Source: Paenibacillus taichungensis (GTDB lineage: Bacteria > Bacillota > Bacilli > Paenibacillales > Paenibacillaceae). Taken from it: a stretch of 64,000 nucleotides of DNA. The position numbers and the translations under genes were made by a program. The stretch's first letter is position 1. The number at the start of each line of letters is the position of its first letter. Of the stretch, positions 53,421 to 61,747 are shown piece after piece. The stretch spans positions 29,369-93,368 of the forward strand of contig NZ_QEVW01000018.1 of the NCBI RefSeq assembly GCF_003287275.1, read 5' to 3'. The notes below the pieces were generated by a model that was not told the DNA's origin, searched no databases, and saw only the letters and a program-made list of their open reading frames with translations.

Positions 53421-54818
53421 ATGGACGGTAACAAAGCTAACAATCACGCAAACGGTGGAAACTGGCAGGGTGGCAACGTACAATCACAATGGCATGCTAA
53501 GCAGTCGCCGGAACACCATTCGCAGACAGTAGGAGAACGGGGACCGATTTTGGAACAGGACAGCATGCTGCATGAAACACTTGAAACCTTTGTCCACGAA
53601 AAAATATTGGAGCGCCCGGTCCACGTAAAGGGATTTGGAGCCTTGGGTTATTTTGAAACCCTTCACTCGATGGCCGCTTATACGAACCTGTGCTTCTTAC
53701 AGCAGCCGGGACAACGGGTACCCGTTACCGTGCGTTTCTCACTTGCGGTCAGCAACAAGGGGACACCCGATACATCCCGCAACGTGCGTGGATTCTCTAC
53801 TAAATTTTATACCGAGCAAGGCGTTTTCGACCTGCTCTGTAATCATATCCCTGTATTCCTCGTACGGGACCCGATCCGGTTTCCTGAGTCAATTCATGCT
53901 TTTCTGCCATCACCCGTTAACAATCTCATCGATCCGAATCGATTCTGGGGTTTCGTTGCTAGAGCACCAGAGGCAACCCATTTCGTTGTACGACTATATT
54001 CGGACGAAGGGACGCTCAAGAGTCTCCGCCATATGCCTGGGCACAGTGTTAACACATATGTTTGGAGAAATGCACAAAACGAACGCTTCTACGTCAAATA
54101 TCGCTGGATTCCGCTTGCTGGAGAGCAATATATTGATGCGGAAGAAGCGGCTCGTTTGGCCGGCGAGAACCCTGATTATTCGGGTAAAGATCTATATGAC
54201 ACGATCTCCCAAGGTACACCAGTCCAATATGGGCTTTATGTGCAGTTGATGAACCCACAGGATGAGGCAATGCTGTCGTTCGATCCGTTGGATGACACGA
54301 AAGTGTGGGATGTACGTCATTTCCCGCTGCTGCCAGTTGGTCGACTCGTCTTGGATACGAACCCTACGAATTATCAGGAGCAGGTCGAGAAGCTGGCATT
54401 CTCCCCGTCCAATCTTCTGAATGGTGCTGAGCTGTCCGATGATAAAATGCTGCAAGGCCGTAGTAATATTTATTGGGATTCACAGCGGCATCGGCTTGGA
54501 TCGAATTTTCGCAAAATTCCGATTAACCATCAAGCAAACTGGTCACCTACGGATCAGGTAACGAACGGGGAAGGGCGCTATGTAGCCGGCCGGCTCGTTC
54601 GATCCGATATTTCGAAGGCTGATAATTTCACGCAAGCGGGACAATTCTACCAATCGCTAACACAAGTTCAGCAGGATCATCTTGTTCAGAATATCGCTGA
54701 TGACTTATCGGCGGCTTCTCATGAGATCCAGAGGATTGTGTTGGGGTATTTATTCGAGGCTGATGCAACATTAGCTGAAAGGGTAGCACGCCAGATCGCC
54801 GCACTGAAGAAGGGATGA
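53421..54818 (+). CDS. Heme catalase, small-subunit type
   Basis: 465 residues. The heme-catalase active site is intact: His68 in RPVHVKGFGALGYFE, Asn141 in DLLCNHIPVFLVRD, and the proximal Tyr in the YWDSQRHRLGSN motif (about residue 360). It differs from typical catalases in the heme-Tyr motif (RSNIYWD instead of RxFxYxD) and in a Gly/Asn/Gln-rich N-terminal 25 residues, so it belongs to a divergent branch. It removes hydrogen peroxide in the cytosol. The ATG follows GGGGGGG. A repeat module A/B copy follows the stop. Confidence 0.93.
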   Translation: MDGNKANNHANGGNWQGGNVQSQWHAKQSPEHHSQTVGERGPILEQDSMLHETLETFVHEKILERPVHVKGFGALGYFETLHSMAAYTNLCFLQQPGQRVPVTVRFSLAVSNKGTPDTSRNVRGFSTKFYTEQGVFDLLCNHIPVFLVRDPIRFPESIHAFLPSPVNNLIDPNRFWGFVARAPEATHFVVRLYSDEGTLKSLRHMPGHSVNTYVWRNAQNERFYVKYRWIPLAGEQYIDAEEAARLAGENPDYSGKDLYDTISQGTPVQYGLYVQLMNPQDEAMLSFDPLDDTKVWDVRHFPLLPVGRLVLDTNPTNYQEQVEKLAFSPSNLLNGAELSDDKMLQGRSNIYWDSQRHRLGSNFRKIPINHQANWSPTDQVTNGEGRYVAGRLVRSDISKADNFTQAGQFYQSLTQVQQDHLVQNIADDLSAASHEIQRIVLGYLFEADATLAERVARQIAALKKG

Positions 54819-54859
54819 TTCATATAAATTATATGAAGTAGAAGAATGAGGACGATCAA

Positions 54860-54966
54860 ATGTCGGGGTTCAAAAACATATTCCCATTGAAGTCGCTATT
54901 TTAGCGGCTTTTTAATTTTATCGGACTAAGTTCTTGTCCTGAGCCGAAGACAAGAACTTAGTCCGA
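54860..54966 (+). repeat. Intergenic repeat modules A and B (copy near 54.9 kb)
   Basis: Module A (TGTCGGGGTTCAAAAACATA, GTCGCTATTTTAGCGGC hairpin, T5, TTTTATCGG) followed by module B as a perfect inverted repeat CTAAGTTCTTGTC ... GACAAGAACTTAG. It can terminate the catalase transcript. Confidence 0.85.
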
Positions 54967-55282
54967 CTACCGATATTAAGAAAATACCAATACGAGTGGT
55001 CGGTGATATGAACCAAAAAAGTAATGTGATGCTCTAGAAAGAGTGCACAGAATCTATAGGATTTAATAAATATACCCGTGTATATTCATCATAAAAGAGC
55101 TGTAAAGATGGAGGGTATGTCACATCAACGAAATGTTCTAGTAAAGCGGGTCCATTGGTTCAAGTAAAATACTGCATCGGCAACCGGATTATAATGATAT
55201 GGAATACAGCAGCAAATGTTGAGAGCGACGGGTGTTGTACGTGCTTCACCGTTGCCAGCCCTTCGCGATGCTGACGACACCT

Positions 55283-55594
55283 TCATTGATGTTCCATTGA
55301 AAATATTGCATGATTATTTTTGCTAAGGCAGTATCCCTTTGCGCAAGGGCTTGAAAAATAGGTTCGTTCAAGGAGTGCTTGCGTGTCGGGGCAACGCGAC
55401 AATGTGTTGCCGCCGATGGTGTCGAACACGACATCGTGGATTGATTTAAAGGAATAAGCAAAAGAAATAATGGCTGCACAAGAAGTTACGGAGCAGCAAA
55501 GATATAAGCAAAGATTGAGTAGCGATTGCTTCCGGGAATGGGGGAAGCAACCGCTATGTTTTTTTGCGGATATTTTTATTTTTTTGTCCGCCAC
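55283..55594 (-). pseudogene. Decayed minus-strand coding fragment, possibly of a medium-chain dehydrogenase
   Basis: One minus-strand frame reads FKSIHDVVFDTIGGNTLSR (about 55395-55450); VDVVFDTIGG is the signature stretch of zinc/quinone-oxidoreductase MDR enzymes. Another frame nearby reads EPIFQALAQRDTALAKIIMQ, resembling the C-terminal part of GntR/FCD regulators. Both lack starts and are frame-broken, so at most remnants remain. The 54967-55280 stretch shows nothing else. Confidence 0.3.
55520..55565 (+). terminator. Strong hairpin plus T-run in the kbl leader
   Basis: TAGCGATTGCTTCC pairs with GGAAGCAACCGCTA (one mismatch), then GTTTTTTT. It lies about 150 bp before the kbl start and could be an attenuator of kbl-tdh or end an upstream transcript. 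No T-box or known riboswitch consensus was seen before it. Confidence 0.75.
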
Positions 55595-55717
55595 ATGTGT
55601 ACAAAGAATAAAAAAGATGATACATTGAAATTAGTTTAATTCCTTTTATAACAGGGTTTTTTGGAGAAATACTATGTCTCTTGTACGAGGACATACGTGT
55701 ATCGAGGAGGGAATGGA

Positions 55718-56908
55718 ATGTCAAGTCAAGCATTGGACCAATTTTTAAGTTCGAACATTGAAGATCTAAAGACTAAAGGTCTATATAACGTCATCGATAC
55801 GCTGCAGGGTGCAAATGGTCCTGTTATTCGTATCGACGGAAAGTCCCTAATCAATTTGTCTTCCAATAACTATTTGGGACTGGCAACAGATTATCGCCTG
55901 ATTGATGCTTCAGTTAAGGCGGCGCAGACATACGGGGCAGGCGCAGGAGCTGTGAGAACAATTAATGGTACGATGGATCTTCATATTGAGCTTGAAGAAA
56001 AATTGGCCCGTTTCAAAAAAACGGAAGCCGTTATCGTGTATCAATCGGGATTTAACTGTAATATGGCTGCTATATCGGCGGTAATGGACCAGCATGATGC
56101 GATTTTATCAGATGAGCTAAACCACGCTTCGATTATTGATGGCTGCCGCCTGTCGAGAGCCAAGGTGATTCGATTTAAGCATTCGGATATGAATGATTTA
56201 AGACAGAAGGCGAAAGATGCCAAGGAATCCGGTCAGTACCATAAAATTATGGTCATCACCGACGGGGTTTTCTCCATGGATGGTGACATAGCAAAGCTGC
56301 CCGAAATCGTGAAAATAGCAGAAGAATTCGATCTGATTACTTATGTGGATGATGCCCACGGTTCGGGCGTTCTCGGAGCGGGTGCGGGGACCGTGAAGCA
56401 TTTTGGTTTGTCCGACCGCATTGACTTTCAAATTGGTACTCTTTCCAAGGCGATCGGCGTTGTCGGCGGTTATGTGGCGGGGAAAAAACAACTGATCGAA
56501 TGGTTGAAGCTGAGAAGCCGTCCGTTTCTGTTCTCGACATCGCTACCTCCGGCTGCAATCGCTTCTTGCAGCGCTGCTGTCGACATTTTGATGAATGACA
56601 AAGAGCTGATCGAGAAGCTGTGGGAGAACGGAAATCATTTGAAAAATGGCTTGAGCCAGCTTGGATATGATGTAGGCCAAAGCGAAACGCCGATCACACC
56701 TTGTATCATTGGTGATGAAGTGACCACCCAACAGTTCAGCAAACGGCTCTATGAAGAAGGCGTTTACGCCAAGGCAATCCTGTTTCCGACGGTTCCGAAA
56801 GGAACTGGAAGAATACGCAACATGCCGACAGCTGCCCATACCAAGGAGATGCTCGACCAGGTAATCTCCGTTTATGAGAAAGTTGGCAAGGAAATGAAGC
56901 TGATTTAG
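55718..56908 (+). CDS. kbl: Glycine C-acetyltransferase (2-amino-3-ketobutyrate CoA ligase)
   Basis: 396 residues from ATG 55718, preceded by GAGGAGG (55704-55710); the frame is open 57 bp earlier without a ribosome site. Alpha-oxoamine synthase fold, PLP-dependent: SSNNYLGLATDYRLIDASVK, GAGAGAVRTINGTMDLHIEL, VYVDDAHGSGVLG-like (TYVDDAHGSGVLGAGAGTVK), PLP-binding Lys in IGTLSKAIGVVGGYVAG. It cleaves 2-amino-3-ketobutyrate with CoA to glycine and acetyl-CoA. The threonine dehydrogenase gene follows 37 bp later, giving the complete two-step threonine-to-glycine pathway. Confidence 0.95.
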   Translation: MSSQALDQFLSSNIEDLKTKGLYNVIDTLQGANGPVIRIDGKSLINLSSNNYLGLATDYRLIDASVKAAQTYGAGAGAVRTINGTMDLHIELEEKLARFKKTEAVIVYQSGFNCNMAAISAVMDQHDAILSDELNHASIIDGCRLSRAKVIRFKHSDMNDLRQKAKDAKESGQYHKIMVITDGVFSMDGDIAKLPEIVKIAEEFDLITYVDDAHGSGVLGAGAGTVKHFGLSDRIDFQIGTLSKAIGVVGGYVAGKKQLIEWLKLRSRPFLFSTSLPPAAIASCSAAVDILMNDKELIEKLWENGNHLKNGLSQLGYDVGQSETPITPCIIGDEVTTQQFSKRLYEEGVYAKAILFPTVPKGTGRIRNMPTAAHTKEMLDQVISVYEKVGKEMKLI

Positions 56909-56945
56909 CTGCATTCGCGGGAGTATATTTCGGGAGGGATGTCTT

Positions 56946-57905
56946 ATGAACAAGATTTTGGTGACCGGAGCACTGGGCCAAATCGGTTCTGAGTTGGTTG
57001 TTAAATTACGTGAAATTTATGGTGCGGATCACGTTGTTGCTACGGATCTCAGGTCATCAGCCCACGAAATTACCCGATCCGGGCCATTCGAGCTGCTGGA
57101 CGTGACGAATGATAAGGCGATGTTCGAAATCGCCAAGCGTTACGAAGTTGATACCGTCATCCATTTGGCTGCGCTGCTGTCGGCTACCTCAGAGGAGAAA
57201 CCGCTGCTTGCCTGGAATTTGAATATGGGCGGATTGATGAATGCACTTGAAATATCCAGGGAGCTCGGCTGCCGATTTTTCACTCCAAGCTCCATTGGTT
57301 CTTTTGGTCCTTCGACTCCGAGAGACAATACCCCGCAGGATACGATCCAGAGGCCCAATACGATGTACGGCGTGAACAAAGTGTCCGGCGAACTGCTTTG
57401 TGATTATTATTTTCACAAATATGGCCTAGATACTAGGGGGCTGCGATTCCCGGGTTTGATATCTTATATGACGCCTCCCGGCGGAGGAACGACGGATTAC
57501 GCGGTGGAAATTTACTACGCAGCTGTGACGGCTGGCCGGTATACATCTTATATCGCCAAGGACTCAAACATGGACATGATGTATATGCCGGATGCCCTGA
57601 ACGCTATCATCGAATTGATGGAAGCGGATTCTTCCCGGTTGATACACCGAAATTCATTTAATGTCACCGCAATGAGCGTGGATCCGGAGGCGATCGCTGC
57701 AGCGATTCGGGATGAGTTTCCCGGCTTTATCCTCGATTATGACGTTGATCCGAAGAGACAGGCGATTGCCGATAGCTGGCCGCATTCCATTGATGCGACG
57801 GCAGCGAAAACAGAATGGGGATTTCATGCCCGCTACGACCTGAAGGCCATGACGAAAGATATGCTTTCACAGCTAAGCGAGAGACAAATGCTTCGCAAGG
57901 CTTAA
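56946..57905 (+). CDS. tdh: L-threonine 3-dehydrogenase, SDR (epimerase-like) type
   Basis: 319 residues from ATG 56946 (GGGAGGG upstream). Extended SDR: KILVTGALGQIGSELVVKLR (NAD-binding GxxGxxG), VIHLAALLSATSEEKPLLAW, catalytic Ser region FFTPSSIGSFGP and YxxxK in NTMYGVNKVSGELL, and the TDH-specific RFPGLISYMTPPGGGTTDYA. It oxidises L-threonine to 2-amino-3-ketobutyrate, the substrate of the upstream kbl product. This is the short-chain, metal-independent TDH form, unrelated to the zinc-dependent E. coli enzyme. Confidence 0.95.
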   Translation: MNKILVTGALGQIGSELVVKLREIYGADHVVATDLRSSAHEITRSGPFELLDVTNDKAMFEIAKRYEVDTVIHLAALLSATSEEKPLLAWNLNMGGLMNALEISRELGCRFFTPSSIGSFGPSTPRDNTPQDTIQRPNTMYGVNKVSGELLCDYYFHKYGLDTRGLRFPGLISYMTPPGGGTTDYAVEIYYAAVTAGRYTSYIAKDSNMDMMYMPDALNAIIELMEADSSRLIHRNSFNVTAMSVDPEAIAAAIRDEFPGFILDYDVDPKRQAIADSWPHSIDATAAKTEWGFHARYDLKAMTKDMLSQLSERQMLRKA

Positions 57906-57946
57906 AGTTATTATGAATTCGCTGTGCAAAGCGAGTAGAAATACAA

Positions 57947-58004
57947 AAGAAGCTGTATCAACAGGTTTAGCGTTACCCGGACCTTTTGTTGCAGCTTCTT
58001 TTTT
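57947..58004 (+). terminator. Terminator of kbl-tdh
   Basis: AAGAAGCTG...CAACAGG pairs with CCTTTTGTTGCAGCTTCTT (with internal bulges), then TTTTTT. Confidence 0.75.
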
Positions 58005-58010
58005 CATCCT

Positions 58011-58223
58011 TTAGCTCAGACATTTCCGTGGTCTGTGGCTTATCAGATAAAGAACACGGCATAAAGCTTCGTCTGTCATTTGAGCGAAATCCGTGCCTTT
58101 AGGAAATAATTCTCTCAAAAGACCATCGGCATTCTCATTTGAGCCTGTTGCCAGGAGGAATAGTGCTTGGGTATCATTCGTCCTAAATCGAGGAAGTATA
58201 AATATATTACTCTCTTTTTTCAT
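58011..58223 (-). CDS. Small protein of unknown function downstream of the bacteriocin-like genes
   Basis: 70 residues: starts MKKESNIFILPRFRTNDTQA and continues LFLLATGSNENADGLLRELF. No membrane helix or known motif. Its ATG lies inside the last codons of the 50-residue membrane protein gene (17-bp overlap), suggesting translational coupling; there is no independent ribosome site. Being third in a minus-strand set (Cys-rich peptide, membrane protein, this), it may belong to the same peptide system. Existence as a real gene is moderately likely. Confidence 0.5.
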   Translation of the reverse strand: MKKESNIFILPRFRTNDTQALFLLATGSNENADGLLRELFPKGTDFAQMTDEALCRVLYLISHRPRKCLS

Positions 58224-58359
58224 TATCTAATCGCCGACGAAATACCAAAGCCGAAACAGCAAAAATAATAAAAGATAGTATTGAAGCAGCAGTAACCATC
58301 TTCAACACATTTCCTATTGGGGAGTTAAACAACAGAGCAATTGAGATGATGAACTGCAT
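58207..58359 (-). CDS. 50-residue two-helix membrane protein, candidate immunity protein
   Basis: ATG 58359 to TAA 58207-58209; too short for usual ORF cut-offs. The sequence has two hydrophobic segments (MQFIISIALLFNSPIG; MVTAASILSFIIFAVSALVF) and a charged C-terminus (RRRLDNEKRE), the size and shape of bacteriocin immunity or small export proteins. GTG 58365 is an alternative start; no clear ribosome site is seen, and the start overlaps the tail of the Cys-rich peptide gene. The next small gene overlaps its end. Confidence 0.5.
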   Translation of the reverse strand: MQFIISIALLFNSPIGNVLKMVTAASILSFIIFAVSALVFRRRLDNEKRE

Positions 58360-58656
58360 ATGCACCAATACATGCAGCACATACCGGAGCAGTCACTGGT
58401 GTCGGTACTGCACACGAACCACCGCACGGAACCGCAATAATATAAGCCGCCGTACACCCATGCCAAGCCCTGCTCCAAGACAACCTGCCACTGCGCCTAC
58501 ACTCTGCGGTTGAATTTCAGAGTTAACTGGCTCTTCTGCAAGCATTTCTTCATCTGTGATATAAGGTCTGTCAGTGTCCACGGATTTAACAACTATGATA
58601 TCGTGTTCCTTGTCTTTGCTTAAGAAGAAGATATCTCGTATATGGGATTTTTTCAT
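58325..58656 (-). pseudogene. Cys-rich bacteriocin-like (halocin C8-like) precursor peptide, frameshifted
   Basis: From ATG 58656: leader MKKSHIRDIFFLSKDKEHDI, IIVVKSVDTDRPYITDEEML, then NSEIQPQSVGAVAGCLGAGL; near 58459-58461 the frame changes by one base, after which the other frame reads GCTAAYIIAVPCGGSCAVPT, PVTAPVCAACIGAYAV and LNCSVV to TAA 58325-58327. Restoring one base in GGC-AT-GGG (for example GGC TAT GGG) gives one protein of about 110 residues with seven Cys in the last 55. Cys pattern and leader layout resemble halocin C8-like bacteriocin precursors of Firmicutes; this assignment is from memory of the pattern, not a search. No ribosome site is obvious. Confidence 0.6.
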
Positions 58657-58898
58657 GAAATTCACTTTAATGAAGATCCGTTTGAGTATGAGAAACGAAA
58701 TATTTAGTCTTTTTCTACAGTTTTATCCTTCCGACCTATAACCTAGATCTGAATACCACCGAACGGTTAGGGAATATTGTTTACGTTTATTAATTGGATC
58801 CTAGGAGCTGTCACACCGTGAAAAGCTCCTTCTTATTTTTCGCAAGTATTGTCATTAAGCTTAACCGTATCATAAGTAGGGCGAAAATTCTTGCGGCA

Positions 58899-58968
58899 TA
58901 CTACTTTAGTAGGACTACAATTTCCTATAGTTGGCTTTAAAATGTTTTGGTGGAGTCGAAGATAATCC
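58899..58968 (+). promoter_or_regulatory. Activator-type promoter of the second SLH surface protein gene
   Basis: The same CTACT-TT-AGTAG palindrome (58901-58912) in TACTACTTTAGTAGGACT, followed 25 bp later by TAAAAT (58938-58943) and GGAGTC, aligned with the segment at 44024-44092. The rest of 58666-59051 has no gene; an imperfect hairpin around 58801-58830 (GGAGCT/AGCTCC) with T-run is seen. Confidence 0.75.
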
Positions 58969-59051
58969 ACATAATGGTCCATAAAAGAAAGCTGTGGGAT
59001 ATTCAATAACGCTTTATTTACTTTTAAAATGAAAAGGAGATATATGAAAAG

Positions 59052-61304
59052 ATGCGTAAGTTTATATTAATAATAACCATAATTCCACTTTTTATTTGCC
59101 TATTACTATTTAATGTGAATATGGTATTTGCAAGTAGTGTAGAGGATGATTTTGAATATGGTGATAACGACATAGGCGTGGTAACAGATTATTACTACCC
59201 AGGTGGAGTAACTATTTATGGAGATTCAAATTCTAATAGAAAAGATTTGGTTATTCCAGCTACGCTAGGTGGAAAGCCTGTCACTACAATGTGGTTGTAT
59301 TCATTTCAAAATAAACAACTAACCTCTGTTGATATGTCAAGTAATATTAAATTAATAGCTTATGCAGCATTTCAGAATAATAAGCTGTCATCGGTAACTC
59401 TTTCCAATCAGCTTGAATGGATTGGATATTATGCTTTCTCTAATAATAATCTGTCAAGTATAACGATACCGAGCAGTGTGAAGGAAATAGGGGAAGATGC
59501 ATTTAGCGGTAACAACTTAAAAACGATAACGATTTTTGGTTCTGATACAGTACTATTGCAAAATTCTATACCTAACGGTACTAAGATATTGGGCGTTATT
59601 CCATCAAAGACTAAGGATTACGCTGATAGTAATGGGTTAGCATTCGAAGAGATAGCGAACCAAATTACATATGATGGGAATAGGCAAACGAGTGGCGGAG
59701 TCTCAGAGGATTACACAGGAAAGACGACTAATACATTTATTGTAAAAGACCAAGGATCATTGGAGAAAATAGGCTTTACGTTTAGGGGATGGAATACGGA
59801 GCAGGATGGTAGCGGTACGGATTATAGTGTTGGTGGAGTAAAAACAATCTCCGGGGATTTAGTTCTCTATGCCAATTGGCAGGTAGTGAAGCATGAAGTG
59901 ACGTTTAACACGAATGGTGGAAGTACGCTCTCATCAGAGATGGTCAACTACAACACAAAGGTATCAGAACCGTCAGCCCCAACCAAACAGGGTTATACAT
60001 TTGATGGTTGGTATAAAGAAGCTGCGCTGACGAATCGGTGGGATTTCACGAATGAGGTAGTAAATGAGTCAACAACATTATATGCAAAGTGGAAAGCCGA
60101 GCAGTATGCAGTGACATTTAACACGAATGGAGGAAGTACGCTCTCATCAGAGATGGTCGACTACAACACAAAGGCAACAGAACCGTCAGCCCCAACCAAA
60201 CAGGGTTATACATTCGATGGTTGGTATAAAGAAGCTGCGCTGACGAATCGGTGGGATTTCACGAATGAGGTAGTAAATGAGTCAACAACATTGTATGCAA
60301 AGTGGAAAGCCAAGCAGTATGCAGTGACATTTAACACGAATGGAGGAAGTACGCTCTCATCAGAGATGGTCGACTACAACACAAAGGCAACAGAACCGTC
60401 AGCCCCAACCAAACAGGGTTATACATTCGATAATTGGTATAAAGAAGCTGCGCTGACGAATCGGTGGGATTTCACGAATAATTTGATAACGGAGAACACG
60501 ACACTTTATGCGAAGTGGGTTGTAAAAAGTAGTAGTGGAGGAGGCTTACCCCAAAATTCACTCGTGTATTTTGAGTCGAATGGTGGGGACCTTTTAGGTA
60601 ATCTATCAGTTGCATATAATACAAAGTTGGCAGGGTTACCGATTCCTGTGAAGAATGGCTTTACATTTGGCGGGTGGTATAAAGAGGATGCTTTGATCAA
60701 TCTGTGGGATATAGCAACGGACCGTGTGACAAAAGATACGAAACTGTATGCGAAATGGATTGCAAACACAACTCCAGAGCAGCCGATTATGACCTTTAAT
60801 GATACTATCGATCATTGGGCAAATGAAATGATAGGGAAACTAGCTGGTCAAGGGATTATTACAGGGTATCCAGACGGTTCCTTTCGTCCGAATGAATTCA
60901 TTCAACGCCAGCAAGTGGCACTGTTATTCTATCGTGCTTTTGAGTTCGAGCCAACGCGACAGGCCGCTACTTTTTTTGATGTAGATCCAAATAATTCGTA
61001 CTATGAAGCCATTTTGACATTACAACAAGCAGGTATTGTCGATGGTTCTAGTGGAAAGTTTCATCCAATTTCTATTTTGACTCGAGCACAAATGGCTAAA
61101 ATTGTGACGCTAGCTCTAAAGCTAGAGCAAGATGGAGTTAGTACTTTCCAGGATGTGCCTACATCACATTGGAGTTATGCTTATATCGCTGCTTTAGCGG
61201 AAAATGAAATTGTGCTAGGCGATAATGGGAAATTTAGGCCGGATGAACCAGTAACACGAGCAGAGATTGTCGCAATGTTGTACAGAGCGTTGAATTTAAA
61301 ATAG
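59052..61304 (+). CDS. Secreted surface protein: BspA-type leucine-rich repeats, five InlB repeats, three SLH domains
   Basis: 750 residues. Signal peptide (LIITIIPLFICLLLFNVNMV, cut near VFASS). About residues 50-190 are BspA/LRR_5 repeats (SVTLSNQLEWIGYYAFSNNN, SITIPSSVKEIGEDAFSGNN). Then five InlB B-repeat-type units (about 205-570); the three middle ones are near-identical at DNA level (59898-60536). Three SLH domains close the protein (HWANEMIGKLAGQGIITGYP; GIVDGSSGKFHPISILTRAQ; VLGDNGKFRPDEPVTRAEIV). The SLH part is strongly similar to the 44163 gene product, so the two are paralogues with different N-terminal modules. GGAGA precedes the ATG by about 13 bp. Confidence 0.92.
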   Translation: MRKFILIITIIPLFICLLLFNVNMVFASSVEDDFEYGDNDIGVVTDYYYPGGVTIYGDSNSNRKDLVIPATLGGKPVTTMWLYSFQNKQLTSVDMSSNIKLIAYAAFQNNKLSSVTLSNQLEWIGYYAFSNNNLSSITIPSSVKEIGEDAFSGNNLKTITIFGSDTVLLQNSIPNGTKILGVIPSKTKDYADSNGLAFEEIANQITYDGNRQTSGGVSEDYTGKTTNTFIVKDQGSLEKIGFTFRGWNTEQDGSGTDYSVGGVKTISGDLVLYANWQVVKHEVTFNTNGGSTLSSEMVNYNTKVSEPSAPTKQGYTFDGWYKEAALTNRWDFTNEVVNESTTLYAKWKAEQYAVTFNTNGGSTLSSEMVDYNTKATEPSAPTKQGYTFDGWYKEAALTNRWDFTNEVVNESTTLYAKWKAKQYAVTFNTNGGSTLSSEMVDYNTKATEPSAPTKQGYTFDNWYKEAALTNRWDFTNNLITENTTLYAKWVVKSSSGGGLPQNSLVYFESNGGDLLGNLSVAYNTKLAGLPIPVKNGFTFGGWYKEDALINLWDIATDRVTKDTKLYAKWIANTTPEQPIMTFNDTIDHWANEMIGKLAGQGIITGYPDGSFRPNEFIQRQQVALLFYRAFEFEPTRQAATFFDVDPNNSYYEAILTLQQAGIVDGSSGKFHPISILTRAQMAKIVTLALKLEQDGVSTFQDVPTSHWSYAYIAALAENEIVLGDNGKFRPDEPVTRAEIVAMLYRALNLK
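59898..60536 (+). repeat. Three tandem 213-bp coding repeats in the second SLH gene
   Basis: Units start at 59898, 60111 and 60324 (GTGAC[G/A]TTTAACACGAATGG). Units 2 and 3 differ from each other at very few positions until the last quarter, so the duplication is recent; each encodes one 71-residue InlB-type repeat with GYTFDGWYKEAALTNRWDFT. Confidence 0.9.
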
Positions 61305-61349
61305 GATAATGTTTCCAATCTGCTCTATAGGTGTTACGGCGAAGCGTAT

Positions 61350-61540
61350 TGTAGCGGGACAAGAACATTATTCCATTCAGGTAACTATTATGTGGCTTTT
61401 TCTGTTTTAAGGAACCAAGTTCTTGTTCCAAGCTAAGGACAAGAACTTGATTTCTTTGCCGAAAAAGACAAAAACATTGTGTCATTTCGGATTAGAATGC
61501 TATCTAATATTATCATGACAGAACTGTTGTGGTGAGATGA
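61350..61540 (+). repeat. Intergenic repeat, full A-B-C arrangement (copy near 61.4 kb)
   Basis: Diverged module A (GCGGGACAAGAACATTATTC ... GTGGCTTTTTCTG), module B (AAGTTCTTGTTCC ... GGACAAGAACTT, 61418-61448) and module C (ATTGTGTCATTTCGGATTAG, TATCTAATATTATCATGA, GGTGAGATGA). This is the only copy here carrying all three parts. The rest of 61541-61747 shows nothing recognisable. Confidence 0.8.
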
Positions 61541-61747
61541 AAATCACAAAATGCGCTTAATTAACGACCTTTGTATTGTAAAAAGGTTTCTAAGAACTGA
61601 AGCAATTTTTGCCCCAAATCTGGGATACAGATCGAAATGATTTCCTACCTTCCTCGCTATATATTATCCTTCATGTTAGATGTAAAGCATGGACTCTCCA
61701 TTCCCAGTGATAGATGGGTAAAGGTGCGTACCTGCTCTTGTTAAAGT

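Noticed and set aside
55241..55717. T-box or glycine riboswitch upstream of kbl
   Set aside because: No T-box AGGGTGGNACCGCG-type sequence and no tandem glycine-aptamer pattern seen; only the terminator-like hairpin is supported.
59898..60536. Regular repeats considered as a CRISPR-like array
   Set aside because: Units are 213-bp, in frame and encode InlB-type protein repeats, with no short direct repeats and variable spacers.
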